In this document: positions 7,829 through 16,949 of the stretch, one piece after another
Numbering within the stretch: the stretch's first letter is position 1
Layout of the letters: each line of letters begins with the position of its first letter
Assembly (NCBI RefSeq): GCF_004341845.1
Contig: NZ_SLVB01000010.1
Location: forward strand, 1-64,000
Reading direction: 5' to 3'
Length of the DNA stretch: 64,000 nt
Source of the DNA: Novosphingobium sp. PhB165
GTDB taxonomy: Bacteria; Pseudomonadota; Alphaproteobacteria; Sphingomonadales; Sphingomonadaceae
Program-made: the position numbers and the translations under genes
The notes under the pieces: generated by a model
What the model saw: only the letters and a program-made list of their open reading frames with translations
Databases searched by the model: none
What the model was told of the DNA's origin: nothing

Positions 7829-8875
7829 TCATTTCCTTTCGCCGGGCTTTCCGGCCCGGCTACGCCGCCCGGCCATAGTGCCGGTATTGCTGTTATCTTC
7901 CGCAGTAAGCTTGCGCCATCGCTCAAGCCGGTCGGGTTCGAGCGCGCCCTCTGCAATCGCGGCCTGAATTGCGCAACCCGGCTCTTTCCTGTGGCTGCAA
8001 TTCGTGAACCGGCATTCGAGGGTCAGAAGCTCGATGTCGTCGAACACTTCCGCCAGCCCCGAGGTCGCGTCCGCCAGCTTGAACTCCCGCATGCCGGGCG
8101 TGTCCATCAGCCAGCCGCCCTGCGCCAGCCGGTGCATTTCGCGCACCGTGGTCGTATGACGGCCCTTGCTGTCGTGTTCGCGCACGGCCTGGGTGGTGAT
8201 CGAATCCGAACCGCGCAGCGTATTGACCAGCGTCGACTTGCCGACGCCGGACGATCCCATCAGCGCAACGGTCTGGCCCGGTCCGCAATACTTCGCCAGC
8301 GGCAAGGCGCTGGCGCCCTCGCGCGCGTTGACGGTTTCGACGCGCAGACCGGGCTGAAGCCCCATCGCGGCCTCGCGGTATTTGTCTGGCGTGTCGGTCA
8401 GGTCGATCTTGGTCAGCACGATCACCGGAGTGACCCCCACTTCCCGCGCGAGCACGAGGTAGCGCTCCAGCCGGGGAATGCTGAAATCGTGATTGCAGGA
8501 GGCGACAATGAAGAGCGTGTCGACATTCGCCGCGATCAACTGGACGCGGCGATCATTGCCCGGTGCGGGCCGCTTGAACAGGCTCTCGCGCCTCAGGAGC
8601 CGCACCGGTTCAGGACTATCGGCACCGATCAGCAGCCAATCGCCGGCGGCGGGCCGATCTTCCGGTCCCTGCGGGTTCGGCAGGCGCGAAGAAATCAGCT
8701 GGTCGATCCCCTCACCCACCACCGCGACAAGTCCGCGATAGACGGACATCACCCGCACCGGGCGGCATGTTTCCCGCTCCTCGTCGGACAGCTGTTCGCT
8801 GAAGAAGGGTCTCCAGCCGAGATCGGCAAGTGTGGGCGCGGACGCTTCCATAGGTTCCCGGCGGGCGACTTTCAT
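7829..8875 (-). CDS. rsgA: Ribosome small subunit-dependent GTPase RsgA
   Basis: The product is about 348 residues from the ATG at 8875, with an alternative ATG at 8854; the longer frame to 9127 has no family support. The circularly permuted GTPase order is visible: G4 LTKIDL comes before G1 GSSGVGKST, followed by the switch T in KGRHTTT and G3 DTPGM. The C-terminal zinc motif is CRFTNCSHRKEPGCA. An N-terminal OB-like domain is present. RsgA hydrolyses GTP in late 30S subunit maturation. It is followed immediately by the 51-residue gene. Confidence 0.95.
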   Translation of the reverse strand: MKVARREPMEASAPTLADLGWRPFFSEQLSDEERETCRPVRVMSVYRGLVAVVGEGIDQLISSRLPNPQGPEDRPAAGDWLLIGADSPEPVRLLRRESLFKRPAPGNDRRVQLIAANVDTLFIVASCNHDFSIPRLERYLVLAREVGVTPVIVLTKIDLTDTPDKYREAAMGLQPGLRVETVNAREGASALPLAKYCGPGQTVALMGSSGVGKSTLVNTLRGSDSITTQAVREHDSKGRHTTTVREMHRLAQGGWLMDTPGMREFKLADATSGLAEVFDDIELLTLECRFTNCSHRKEPGCAIQAAIAEGALEPDRLERWRKLTAEDNSNTGTMAGRRSRAGKPGERK

Positions 8876-9127
8876 AACGGGTTCCCGACGCCGCAAGGCA
8901 TGGGAACGCTTTGGGAGTCCGGCTATACAGCCCGTCCGCGGCGCGGATGCGCCGGGACCGTGGTCCGGATCGATGCCCGAACCACGGGACAACATGCCGC
9001 ATACAGATCTGCCGCCCGCTTGGATACGACTCCTTGCATCCGGTCCGTCATTCGACGGCCGGACCAGTACTCGTAATCCGAAAGATCCCTCAGCGCGAAG
9101 GCCCGATCCTGGGCGGGCAGACGCCAA

Positions 9128-10540
9128 TCAGGCCATTTCGCGTGCGTCCGCTCGATCCGTCCTTTCAAAGGCAAGGAAAGTGATGCGACTGTCGCGTCCT
9201 GTGTTCCAGGGCGCGCGATTGTAATGCTCATATTCCGGCTTGGAAAAGTGCACGAGCCGGAAACCCAATTCCTGCATCAGGAAGATGTAGTATTCCGGAT
9301 CGCGATTGAAGACGGGCGGATTGCCCTCCCGGCGCCAACGCACATCCATCAATTCGGCGATGATGATCCGCTGCCGGCCTCTCACCGCCTCGATCAGCAG
9401 CGGCACGAGCGCTTCATCGGACACATGCAGAAGAACGGTATAGAACAACGCCGTCGCCGCATCCGGATACCGATATCCCTGATCGTGGATGCGGAAGTTC
9501 TGAGCTGGAAGCACGGCCCGCGCCTGGGCAAGGGAATGCGGATTGACGTCTACTCCGATATAGCCGTCATCGAACAGCGACGCGATGCGACCGACGCCAC
9601 AACCGATTTCCAGCACGGGAAAATGACCGTCAATCGCGATCGCCAAGGCCGATCCGAGGTCGAAGCCCTCAGGAAATTCGAACTCCGTTGCGGGAATGAT
9701 GTGGTCCACGCCTTCCTGGATCCAGAACGCTTCTTCCGGCGTGCGCCAGAGCGTGTTCGTGGCCCGGTCCCGCATTCCGGCTTCGGTGAACTGCGCTGCC
9801 TCGTGATCGGTTTTGCGGCCGTCGGCCTTCGCCTGTCGCGACGCCTGCCAATGGCGGATGACGGTAGGCTCGTTGCAAGGCGCGCCTTCGATATGCAGAT
9901 ACGAACGCGGCAGCCAGCTCGTCTTCAGCGGACGGGTACTGGCGATGTCGCACCAGGCCGAGCACAAATGGACCTGATCCCATGTCAGCGGATCGGCGCG
10001 GCAACGCACCAGCCATTGCTGCAGCAGGGCCTCGGCCTCGGCCGTCTTGCCGAAATAGACAGTGCCGGAGCAGAATTCCCAGCCGCGGTCGTGGGCCTGG
10101 TGGTCCCATGTCCACTTATGCAGCGCGACATCGGCCGTGAGCGCCGAGAAGAGATCGGGCAGTGCCTCGACGGTAGCATCCGCGTCCAGCCAGACGATCG
10201 GCCGATCGGAGGCCTTCCACTGCTCGTACACGAATTCCGCCTTGTAGGCGCAGTTGAGTTCCCAGCGGCCAAGGCTGTCGATCGGATGCAGCACATAGTC
10301 CAGACCGAACCCGTCCAGCGTTGCGCGAAGCCGTGCGGCGTGGTCCGCATATTCGTTGTGCGCGGTATAGAATGAGACGATCCGGAACGGGCTTCGTCCC
10401 GCAGGCAGGATCTCGACGATCTCACCCGGTTCGGCGCCGCGTTCAAGATCACGGCCGATGAAGCTCTTCACGGTGTAGGACCGGTCGGCCCCATGGCCGA
10501 GCGGCGACACGGCAAGCGTGGCGGAGTTCTGGAGATTCAT
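9128..10540 (-). CDS. Glycosyltransferase-like/SAM methyltransferase fusion
   Basis: The product is about 470 residues from the ATG at 10540. The N-terminal half looks like a nucleotide-diphospho-sugar transferase, with a DxD-type motif LDADA at 118-122 and a QVHLCSAW segment typical of acceptor-side helices in this fold. The C-terminal half is a class I methyltransferase with motif I LEIGCGVGR near residue 310 and YIGVDVNPHSLAQAR. The architecture suggests a sugar-transfer step followed by methylation of the same glycan or nucleotide sugar. No transmembrane segment is visible. Neighbouring genes do not form a polysaccharide cluster, so the acceptor is unknown. Confidence 0.72.
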   Translation of the reverse strand: MNLQNSATLAVSPLGHGADRSYTVKSFIGRDLERGAEPGEIVEILPAGRSPFRIVSFYTAHNEYADHAARLRATLDGFGLDYVLHPIDSLGRWELNCAYKAEFVYEQWKASDRPIVWLDADATVEALPDLFSALTADVALHKWTWDHQAHDRGWEFCSGTVYFGKTAEAEALLQQWLVRCRADPLTWDQVHLCSAWCDIASTRPLKTSWLPRSYLHIEGAPCNEPTVIRHWQASRQAKADGRKTDHEAAQFTEAGMRDRATNTLWRTPEEAFWIQEGVDHIIPATEFEFPEGFDLGSALAIAIDGHFPVLEIGCGVGRIASLFDDGYIGVDVNPHSLAQARAVLPAQNFRIHDQGYRYPDAATALFYTVLLHVSDEALVPLLIEAVRGRQRIIIAELMDVRWRREGNPPVFNRDPEYYIFLMQELGFRLVHFSKPEYEHYNRAPWNTGRDSRITFLAFERTDRADAREMA

Positions 10541-10908
10541 CACCGGCAACCTATAGAATGGCCCCGCCCGCGAGGCGCGAAACACCTCGGCAGGCAGAGC
10601 AAATGCTGGACCGGCGCTCGCGCCCCGGCCTTCCTTTTCTCTTATAGAGCGATCGCGCCGCGCAGGACGAAATGGCCGAACGCATCGAGCAATTGTCCAA
10701 TAGCCCGCGACGTGTCCCGATGCCGCAACCGAGCCTTCAAGCGCAAAGCCCCATCATCCCCGCGAAGGCGGGGGCACTTCGAAACGGCACCGGTCTTTTG
10801 CGCCGAATTCGTCCACGCCTGCCAACACACCGAAATCAAAGCGTAACCGCTTGCCCGGCGTGTCGCAGGCGCTAGGCTCCCCCAATCGATCTTTCGGGGG
10901 GAACAATC
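10541..10908. other. Intergenic region with REP-like palindrome
   Basis: About 370 bases between the divergent fusion gene and prolyl oligopeptidase. It contains the hairpin at 10758-10773 and presumably two promoters. Short open frames here show no family features. Confidence 0.5.
10758..10773. repeat. REP-like palindrome
   Basis: CCCCGC-GAAG-GCGGGG forms a perfect 6-base stem with a GAAG loop, embedded in ATCCCCGCGAAGGCGGGGGC. Sequences of this form are dispersed in many sphingomonad genomes between genes. Only one copy was noticed in this window. Confidence 0.55.
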
Positions 10909-13032
10909 TTGACGCCCATCCTGCGTACCGCGCTTGCCAGCACGCTCGCCTTTCTGAGTTTCATGCCCATGTCTCATGCCGCAACGCCCGCTCCTGCCGA
11001 CCCCCGCGATCCACCCGATGCGTGGATCTGGCTGGAGGATCTCGACGGCAAGCGCGCGATGGACTGGGTGGAGGCCCACAACGCGAAGACGGAGGGCCGG
11101 CTCGAAGCCGATCCGCGCTACAAGACCTTCTATGACGAGGCGCTCAGGATCTTCGGCGCGGAAGACCGCATTCCCGCCCCCCGCTTCCTGAACGGGCAGA
11201 TCTACAATTTCTGGCAGGACGAGCAGCACTTGCGCGGCATCTGGCGGCGCACATCGCTTGATGACTATCGCCGCGCGCAGCCCAACTGGCAGACCGTTCT
11301 CGACATTGATGCGCTGGGCAAGGCGGAAGGCAAGAGCTGGGTCTACAAAGGCGCCGACTGCCTTGAGCCGGAGCAGCGGCTTTGCCTGATCTCGCTCTCC
11401 AACGGCGGCGAGGACGCTGTCGAGACGCGCGAATTCGATCTCGCGTCGGGTACTTTCGTGCAAGGCGGATTCCACCTTCCCCGCGCCAAGCAGAGCGTCA
11501 CGTGGGAAGATGCCGACCATCTGCTCGTCGCCACCGAATGGACACCGGGCGATGTCACCGAGTCGCTCTATCCCTATATCGTCAAGCGCCTCGCGCGCGG
11601 CAGGACGCTGTCCGAAGCGACGGAGATCTTCCGCGGGCAGAAGAGCGACGTCGGCGTTTTCCCCGCCGTGTTGCAGGATGGGCAGGGCAACACGCTGAAG
11701 CTGATCACGCGCGCGATCGACTTCTTCCACCAGCAAAGCCTGGTGATCGGCACGGATGGCAAAGTGCACGAACTCGCCATACCGCAGAAGGTCTCTGTGG
11801 CAGGTCTCGTTGCCGGGCAGGTCGTGTTCCGCCTCGACGAGGCATGGGGAGACCTTCCCACCGGCGCGGTGGCGACTGCCCCGCTTGCCGAAGTGCTGGC
11901 TCGTCCCGAAGCGATCGAGGCCCGGATCGCCTGGAAGCCGGGCCCGCGCGAAGCGCTGGAAGCGGTCTCCATCACGCGTGACCGCCTGCTGCTGTCCATT
12001 CTCGACAACGTCAACGGCCGCCTGCTCTCGCTCGCGCCCGCCGCGAACGGGGGATGGACCACGACGGCGCTGCCGCTGCCGGACAAGCTGGCGCTGGAAT
12101 TCAGCGCCGCCGATACCCGCAGCAACCTCACGTTCGCCTCGGCGGAGGGCTTCACTACGCCCAGCACGCTCTATCTCGTCGACGCCGCGACGGGCAGCGC
12201 CGAGCCGGTGAAGAGCCTGCCGCCGCGCTTCGACGCCACCGGCCTGATCGTTGAGCAGCGCGAGGCGAAGTCGACCGACGGCACCGCGATCCCCTACTTC
12301 CTCGTCCACCGCAAGGACATGCCGCTGGACGGCTCGACCCCGGTGCTGCTCAATGCTTATGGCGGCTTCCAGTCGAGTTCGACGCCGTTCTATTCGGGCA
12401 GCTACGGCAAGCTCTGGCTTGAACATGGCGGCGCCTTCGCGCTGGCCAACATTCGCGGTGGCGGCGAGTTCGGGCCGGATTGGCACGAGGCCGCGCTCAA
12501 GACGAAGCGGCAGGTCGCCTATGACGACTTTGCCAGCGTCGCGCGCGACATGATCGCCAAAAAGATCACCTCGCCGCGCCGGCTCGGGATCATCGGCGGC
12601 TCGAACGGCGGCCTGCTGATGGGTGTCGAGATGACGGAATTCCCCGAACTCTACAACGCCGTGGTGATCCAGGTGCCGCTGCTCGATATGATCCGCATCA
12701 GCAAGATCGCCGCCGGCGCGAGCTGGCAGGGCGAGTACGGCGATGTCTACGCGGATCCGGAGGCGCGGGCCTTCTGGCTGAAGAAATCGCCCTATCACGC
12801 ACTGCGCAAAGACGTGAACTATCCGGAGCCCTACATCTTCACCACCACGCGCGACGACCGCGTCGGCCCGCAACACGCCCGCAAGTTCGCGGCGCGGATG
12901 GAGGAACTGGGCCTTCCCTTCTACTTCTATGAAAATACCGAAGGCGGCCACGGCTCGGGCGCGGATATCCGCCAATCCGCCAAGACCACGGCGCTGTGGA
13001 TGACCTACATTACCCAGAAGCTGATGGATTGA
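10909..13032 (+). CDS. Prolyl oligopeptidase family serine peptidase (S9A), exported
   Basis: The product is 707 residues from a TTG start at 10909 placed after a strong G-rich ribosome site. Residues 1-24 form a Sec signal ending SHAA, so it acts in the periplasm. The beta-propeller spans about residues 60-430 and the alpha/beta hydrolase domain follows. The nucleophile is Ser565 in IIGGSNGG, the acid is in TTRDDRV near residue 650, and the histidine is His681 in EGGHGSG. The family cleaves after proline in short peptides. A terminator hairpin follows directly, and the gene stands alone. Confidence 0.92.
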   Translation: MTPILRTALASTLAFLSFMPMSHAATPAPADPRDPPDAWIWLEDLDGKRAMDWVEAHNAKTEGRLEADPRYKTFYDEALRIFGAEDRIPAPRFLNGQIYNFWQDEQHLRGIWRRTSLDDYRRAQPNWQTVLDIDALGKAEGKSWVYKGADCLEPEQRLCLISLSNGGEDAVETREFDLASGTFVQGGFHLPRAKQSVTWEDADHLLVATEWTPGDVTESLYPYIVKRLARGRTLSEATEIFRGQKSDVGVFPAVLQDGQGNTLKLITRAIDFFHQQSLVIGTDGKVHELAIPQKVSVAGLVAGQVVFRLDEAWGDLPTGAVATAPLAEVLARPEAIEARIAWKPGPREALEAVSITRDRLLLSILDNVNGRLLSLAPAANGGWTTTALPLPDKLALEFSAADTRSNLTFASAEGFTTPSTLYLVDAATGSAEPVKSLPPRFDATGLIVEQREAKSTDGTAIPYFLVHRKDMPLDGSTPVLLNAYGGFQSSSTPFYSGSYGKLWLEHGGAFALANIRGGGEFGPDWHEAALKTKRQVAYDDFASVARDMIAKKITSPRRLGIIGGSNGGLLMGVEMTEFPELYNAVVIQVPLLDMIRISKIAAGASWQGEYGDVYADPEARAFWLKKSPYHALRKDVNYPEPYIFTTTRDDRVGPQHARKFAARMEELGLPFYFYENTEGGHGSGADIRQSAKTTALWMTYITQKLMD

Positions 13033-13040
13033 TCGAAGGA

Positions 13041-13067
13041 AGGGGCGCTGCTGCCGGCGCCCCTTTC
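13041..13067 (+). terminator. Rho-independent terminator after prolyl oligopeptidase
   Basis: AGGGGCGC pairs with GCGCCCCT across a short loop and is followed by TT and a pyrimidine-rich stretch. It lies 8 bases after the peptidase stop codon. Confidence 0.7.
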
Positions 13068-13087
13068 CCGCTTTCCTAAAGGAAGTT

Positions 13088-13101
13088 TAACTTTACAGTT
13101 A
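13088..13101. promoter_or_regulatory. Candidate MarR operator
   Basis: TAAC-TTTACA-GTTA is an AT-rich inverted repeat 25 bases before the MarR-type start codon. MarR proteins usually bind such sites over their own promoter. The arms are only 4 bases, so support is modest. Confidence 0.35.
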
Positions 13102-13126
13102 GGCTTCATATTTCTATCGGACGGCC

Positions 13127-13573
13127 ATGAGCGTTTCGTCCGAGGATCAACTGCACGTCACCGTGCTAGCGCAGGATCTGCGCCGCATTGCCGGCAAGCT
13201 GAAGCGCCGACTCCGCGAACAGGCGAGTGTCGGCGATCTGCCGCCTTCGCAGACCTCGGTGCTGTTGCGTCTCGAAAAGCATGGACCCGCCACGACATCG
13301 GACCTCGCCCGACTGGAGGGCATGCGCCCCCAATCGATGGGCGCCGTCGTGGCCGCGCTGGAGAGCGCCCGCCTGATTTGCGGCGCTCCGGACCCGGCCG
13401 ATGGCCGGAAAACCCTGCTATCGCTGACCGAACAGTGCCGGACATGGATCGGCGAAGGCCGCGCCGCGCGGCAGGACTGGCTTTCCCGCACGATCAGGGC
13501 GCGGCTCTCGCCGGCCGAGCAGGACCAGCTCATTGCCGCAATCCCGCTGCTGGAGCGGCTCGTGAACGATTGA
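13127..13573 (+). CDS. MarR family transcriptional regulator
   Basis: The product is 148 residues. The winged-helix region is visible as SQTSVLLRLEKHGPATTSDLARLEGMRPQSM in overlapping segments, and the wing as DPADGRKTLLSLT. It probably represses the downstream isochorismatase-like/MFS genes and itself. It is the first gene of a same-strand run to 15754. The ligand is unknown; phenolic compounds are typical of the family. Confidence 0.88.
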   Translation: MSVSSEDQLHVTVLAQDLRRIAGKLKRRLREQASVGDLPPSQTSVLLRLEKHGPATTSDLARLEGMRPQSMGAVVAALESARLICGAPDPADGRKTLLSLTEQCRTWIGEGRAARQDWLSRTIRARLSPAEQDQLIAAIPLLERLVND

Positions 13574-13620
13574 CGGTTGAACAAGGGCGCGTTTGCCCCG
13601 CCCGCAGAAAGGACAGTCCC

Positions 13621-14178
13621 ATGGCGCTGACCGCGCTCGATCCCATGACGGCGCTCGTCATTGTCGATCTTCAGAAGGGCCTTGTGGGTGCGCCCTTCCC
13701 CGCTCCGATTGGCAGTGTGGTAGAGCGCAGCCGGGCTCTGGCGGATGCCTTTCGGGCGCGGGACCTTCCGGTCGTGCTGGTCAATGTCGCAGGCGGCGCG
13801 CCGGGTCGAACGGAGCAGCCCCGCCGCCCCATGGACAACCTCGCCAACGATTTCACCCAATTCATTCCCGAACTGGACCAGCAGCCAGACGACCTCGTCG
13901 TAACGAAGCGGACCTGGGGCGCATTCGCGAACACCGATCTGGAAGCACGGCTGAAAGCGGTAGGGGTAACGCAAGTCGTCATCACCGGCGTGGCGACCGG
14001 AACCGGCGTCGAATCGACCGCGCGCCAGGCCTATGAGCTTGGCTTCAATGTCACGCTGGCCATCGATGCCATGGCCGACACGCGGCCCGAAGCCCACGAT
14101 CACGCCATCAAGAACGTGTTCCCGAGACTGGGCGAAACCGGCCTGACGGCCGATGTTCTTGCCCTGCTGGAAAGGTAA
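13621..14178 (+). CDS. Isochorismatase-like hydrolase lacking the usual Cys
   Basis: The product is 185 residues from the ATG at 13621; the longer open frame overlaps the MarR gene and was discarded. Asp16 in VIVDLQKG and Lys96 in VTKRTWGAF match the Asp and Lys of the cysteine-hydrolase fold. The third catalytic position, normally Cys in a GVATNVCVEST-type motif, is Gly129 (GVATGTGVEST). This could mean a non-covalent mechanism, as in true isochorismatases, or a changed activity. It sits between a MarR regulator and an EntS-like exporter. Confidence 0.85.
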   Translation: MALTALDPMTALVIVDLQKGLVGAPFPAPIGSVVERSRALADAFRARDLPVVLVNVAGGAPGRTEQPRRPMDNLANDFTQFIPELDQQPDDLVVTKRTWGAFANTDLEARLKAVGVTQVVITGVATGTGVESTARQAYELGFNVTLAIDAMADTRPEAHDHAIKNVFPRLGETGLTADVLALLER

Positions 14179-14186
14179 TTCGTAAA

Positions 14187-14516
14187 ATGCCCTGGCTCCA
14201 TCTCCTGTCCTATTTCGCCGGCGGTGCCACACTGGCGAACGCGCTTCCGCATTTCGTCAGCGGGATGATGGGCCGCGCCTTCCAGAGCCCCTTCGCAACG
14301 CCGCCGGGCGAAGGCCTGTCATCCTCGACCGTGAACGTGCTGTGGGGCTTCGCCAACCTCGTGCTCTTCTACCTGCTGGTCTGCCGGGTCGGCGATTTCG
14401 ACTTGCGCGACCCGGCACAGGCGGCCGCACTCGGGCTGGGGATGCTGCTGCTCGGCCTGTTCACCGCCCGGCACTTCGGCCGCTTCCACGGCGGCAACAC
14501 GCCGGAACGCCCATGA
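14187..14516 (+). CDS. Small conserved-type membrane protein
   Basis: The product is 109 residues with hydrophobic segments near the N-terminus (WLHLLSYFAGGATLANALPHF), in the middle (VNVLWGFANLVLFYLLV) and near residue 85. It resembles uncharacterised integral membrane proteins found in MFS operons. Its stop overlaps the MFS start as ATGA, which points to coupled synthesis with the exporter. No function can be assigned. Confidence 0.75.
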   Translation: MPWLHLLSYFAGGATLANALPHFVSGMMGRAFQSPFATPPGEGLSSSTVNVLWGFANLVLFYLLVCRVGDFDLRDPAQAAALGLGMLLLGLFTARHFGRFHGGNTPERP

Positions 14517-15754
14517 ACGCTCCGACCACAGGTGCCTTCCGCTCGCTGCGGGGATTCAATTACCGGGTCTGGACCGCAGGGGCCTTCGTGTCGAACATCG
14601 GCACCTGGGTGCAGCGCACCGCGCAGGACTGGCTGGTGCTGACGACGCTGACACACCACAGCGCCTCGGCCGTCGGCATCGTCATGGCCCTCCAGTTCGG
14701 GCCGCAATTCCTGTTCCTGCCGTGGACGGGCTTTGCCGCCGACCATTTCAACCAGCGCAAGCTGTTGATCCTTACCCAGACGGCAATGGGCGTTCTGGCC
14801 CTCGTGCTCGGCATGCTAACCGTTACCGGCATGGTGCAGCTATGGCATGTCTATGTCTTCGCCTTCCTGTTCGGCACCGCGGCGGCGTTCGACGCGCCGG
14901 TGCGCCAGACCTTCGTCGCCGAACTGGTGGGCGATGCCGATCTAACCAATGCAGTGGCGCTCAACTCGACATCGTTCAATGCCGCGCGGCTGATCGGCCC
15001 GGCTGTCTCGGGCCTCGTCATTGCCATGGTCGGAACCGGCTGGGCCTTCCTCATCAACGGCGCATCGTTCATGGCCGTGCTGGCCTCGCTCTTCCTCCTG
15101 AGGACCGGGGAGCTGCATTCCAACCCGCGCGCGAAGCGCACCAGGGGCAGCTTTACCGAGGGATTTCGCTATGTCTGGGGGCGGCCGGACCTCAAGGCGA
15201 TCCTGATCATGCTGTTCATTGTCGGCACGTTCGGCCTGAACTTTCCGATCTTCATTTCGACCATGGCGGTCCGCATCTTCCATGCAGACGCGCGTGGTTA
15301 TGGCTTCCTGTCCTCGGCCATGGCCATCGGGACGATGAGCGGCGCCCTGTTCAACGCCCAGCGCGACAAGCCGCGTTTCGAGGCTCTGATGCTCAGCGCC
15401 GGTGTGTTCGGGCTCGGCTGCGCGCTGGCCGCGATCGCGCCCGATTTCTGGCTCTTCGCGGCCGCGCTGGTGCTCACCGGGGTTGCCGCGCTCGTCTTCA
15501 CCAACACGACCAACAGCCTGATGCAGCTCTCTACCGAACCCGCCATGCGCGGACGCGTGATGGCGCTGCGCGTCGGCGTGGCGCTGGGAGGAACGCCGAT
15601 CGGCGCGCCGATCGTCGGTTGGATCGCGGACCACCTCAGCCCGCGTTGGGCGCTAGGCGTTGGTGCCGCGTCCGGCGTCGCGGCCGCTCTTGTAGGAGGT
15701 TACGCCCTGCTTGCGGCCCGGCAACGGCGAGCGGCAGCGCCCCACGCTTCCTGA
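14513..15754 (+). CDS. MFS transporter, EntS/MFS_3-like exporter
   Basis: The product is 413 residues with about 12 hydrophobic helices. The N-terminal phrase GTWVQRTAQDWLVL and the motif around FNQRKLLILTQT resemble the enterobactin-exporter-like branch of the major facilitator superfamily. It overlaps the preceding small membrane protein by 4 bases. With MarR control and an isochorismatase-like neighbour, export of a small aromatic or siderophore-like compound is possible but unproven. Confidence 0.87.
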   Translation: MNAPTTGAFRSLRGFNYRVWTAGAFVSNIGTWVQRTAQDWLVLTTLTHHSASAVGIVMALQFGPQFLFLPWTGFAADHFNQRKLLILTQTAMGVLALVLGMLTVTGMVQLWHVYVFAFLFGTAAAFDAPVRQTFVAELVGDADLTNAVALNSTSFNAARLIGPAVSGLVIAMVGTGWAFLINGASFMAVLASLFLLRTGELHSNPRAKRTRGSFTEGFRYVWGRPDLKAILIMLFIVGTFGLNFPIFISTMAVRIFHADARGYGFLSSAMAIGTMSGALFNAQRDKPRFEALMLSAGVFGLGCALAAIAPDFWLFAAALVLTGVAALVFTNTTNSLMQLSTEPAMRGRVMALRVGVALGGTPIGAPIVGWIADHLSPRWALGVGAASGVAAALVGGYALLAARQRRAAAPHAS

Positions 15755-15761
15755 GGCAGCA

Positions 15762-16805
15762 TCATTCCGCCTCTGCCGTATTCGCCGCAGCAGCCTTGCC
15801 GAACAGCTCGACCACCCAGCGGCTACGCGGATGGAGCCCGCAGAACGTGATGATCGCAACCGTGATCGGCACGGCGAGCAGAGTGCCGAGGATTCCCCAC
15901 AGGAACGTCCAGAAGAAGATCACGAACAGCACCAGCATCGGCGAAATCGACAGGACGCTACCCGCGACGCGCGGCTCGATATAGCTGCCGACCATGAACT
16001 GGATGACGTTGAGGCAGAGGAACACGAGAATGACCGCCTGCCACGTGTCGAAAGTCGTCATCGCCAGCAGCGTGGGCAGCAGGGTGGCGAAGAACGGCCC
16101 GATGAACGGAATGTAGTTGAGCGCAAAGGCGATCACGCCCCACTCCCCCGCAAACGGCAGGCCGACCACGCACGCGAAAAGCCAGACGAGAAGGCCCGTC
16201 AGCACGCTCATCAGCGTTCGCACCAGCAGATGGCGGCGATAGTGGCCGGCGATGATGCGGGTGCCTTCCAGCAGCATCCACGATGCCTCGCGATTCCGCA
16301 TGACCGCGATTTTCGCGCGCATGTCGTCCACCTCCAGCAGTCCAAGCAGCAGGTAGGTGATGGCGATGATCCAGAAGGTGAGCGTCGTCTGCAAATGCCC
16401 GCCGACCTGCCGGATGGCGCTGATCGTCCAGGCGAGGTCGACATATTCCGACCACAAGCCGGCAATCGAAAATCCCTGGATCTCGAACCGGTCCGCCAGA
16501 TGCTCCAGAAGGTACTGGTAGCGGGCCGTGTCGAGCATGATCGGGCGAATGACCCGGCCGACCGCCCAGCTGAAGATCAATACGAACAGGAAGCCGATCG
16601 CAAGCGTCGCCAGCAAAGTCAGCGCCAGCGCCAGCAGCTTGGGCAGCCGCGCCTGCAACATGCGCTGAAGCGGCCACACCAGAGCCATGATGTATAGCGC
16701 GACGACAAGCGGCGCGAACACACTGCTGGCATAATAGGCCGCGGCCGTCATCAGAATCACTGCGATGATGGACACCGGAACACTTAACGCACGGTCAGTC
16801 GTCAT
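15762..16805 (-). CDS. AI-2E family (PerM-like) permease
   Basis: The product is about 347 residues from the ATG at 16805, which follows CAGGGATAAATCGG; the longest frame begins at 16874. There are seven or eight hydrophobic helices. The characteristic family segment is visible as NYIPFIGPFFATLLP, with GSYIEPRVAGSVLSISPM after it. Members export small molecules or ions, and the AI-2 role holds only for a few. It converges on the MFS gene with an 8-base gap. Confidence 0.88.
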   Translation of the reverse strand: MTTDRALSVPVSIIAVILMTAAAYYASSVFAPLVVALYIMALVWPLQRMLQARLPKLLALALTLLATLAIGFLFVLIFSWAVGRVIRPIMLDTARYQYLLEHLADRFEIQGFSIAGLWSEYVDLAWTISAIRQVGGHLQTTLTFWIIAITYLLLGLLEVDDMRAKIAVMRNREASWMLLEGTRIIAGHYRRHLLVRTLMSVLTGLLVWLFACVVGLPFAGEWGVIAFALNYIPFIGPFFATLLPTLLAMTTFDTWQAVILVFLCLNVIQFMVGSYIEPRVAGSVLSISPMLVLFVIFFWTFLWGILGTLLAVPITVAIITFCGLHPRSRWVVELFGKAAAANTAEAE

Positions 16806-16949
16806 CCGATTTATCCCTGACGCGCATTGAAGGGCAGGTCGAACGAAGCTGTACCAATCTCCGGCACTTAGCAATCACGAAGTGTATTTATTGTCTCGGC
16901 ATTCGCGGCATCGTCTCAAATGCGGATCGACACCCCCGCCGGGCGCCCG

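Noticed and set aside
10642-12975. A 777-codon open frame antisense to the prolyl oligopeptidase gene
   Set aside because: It lies wholly against a gene with complete catalytic motifs, its translation is Arg/Glu/Gly-rich without any domain, and such frames arise from GC-rich third positions.
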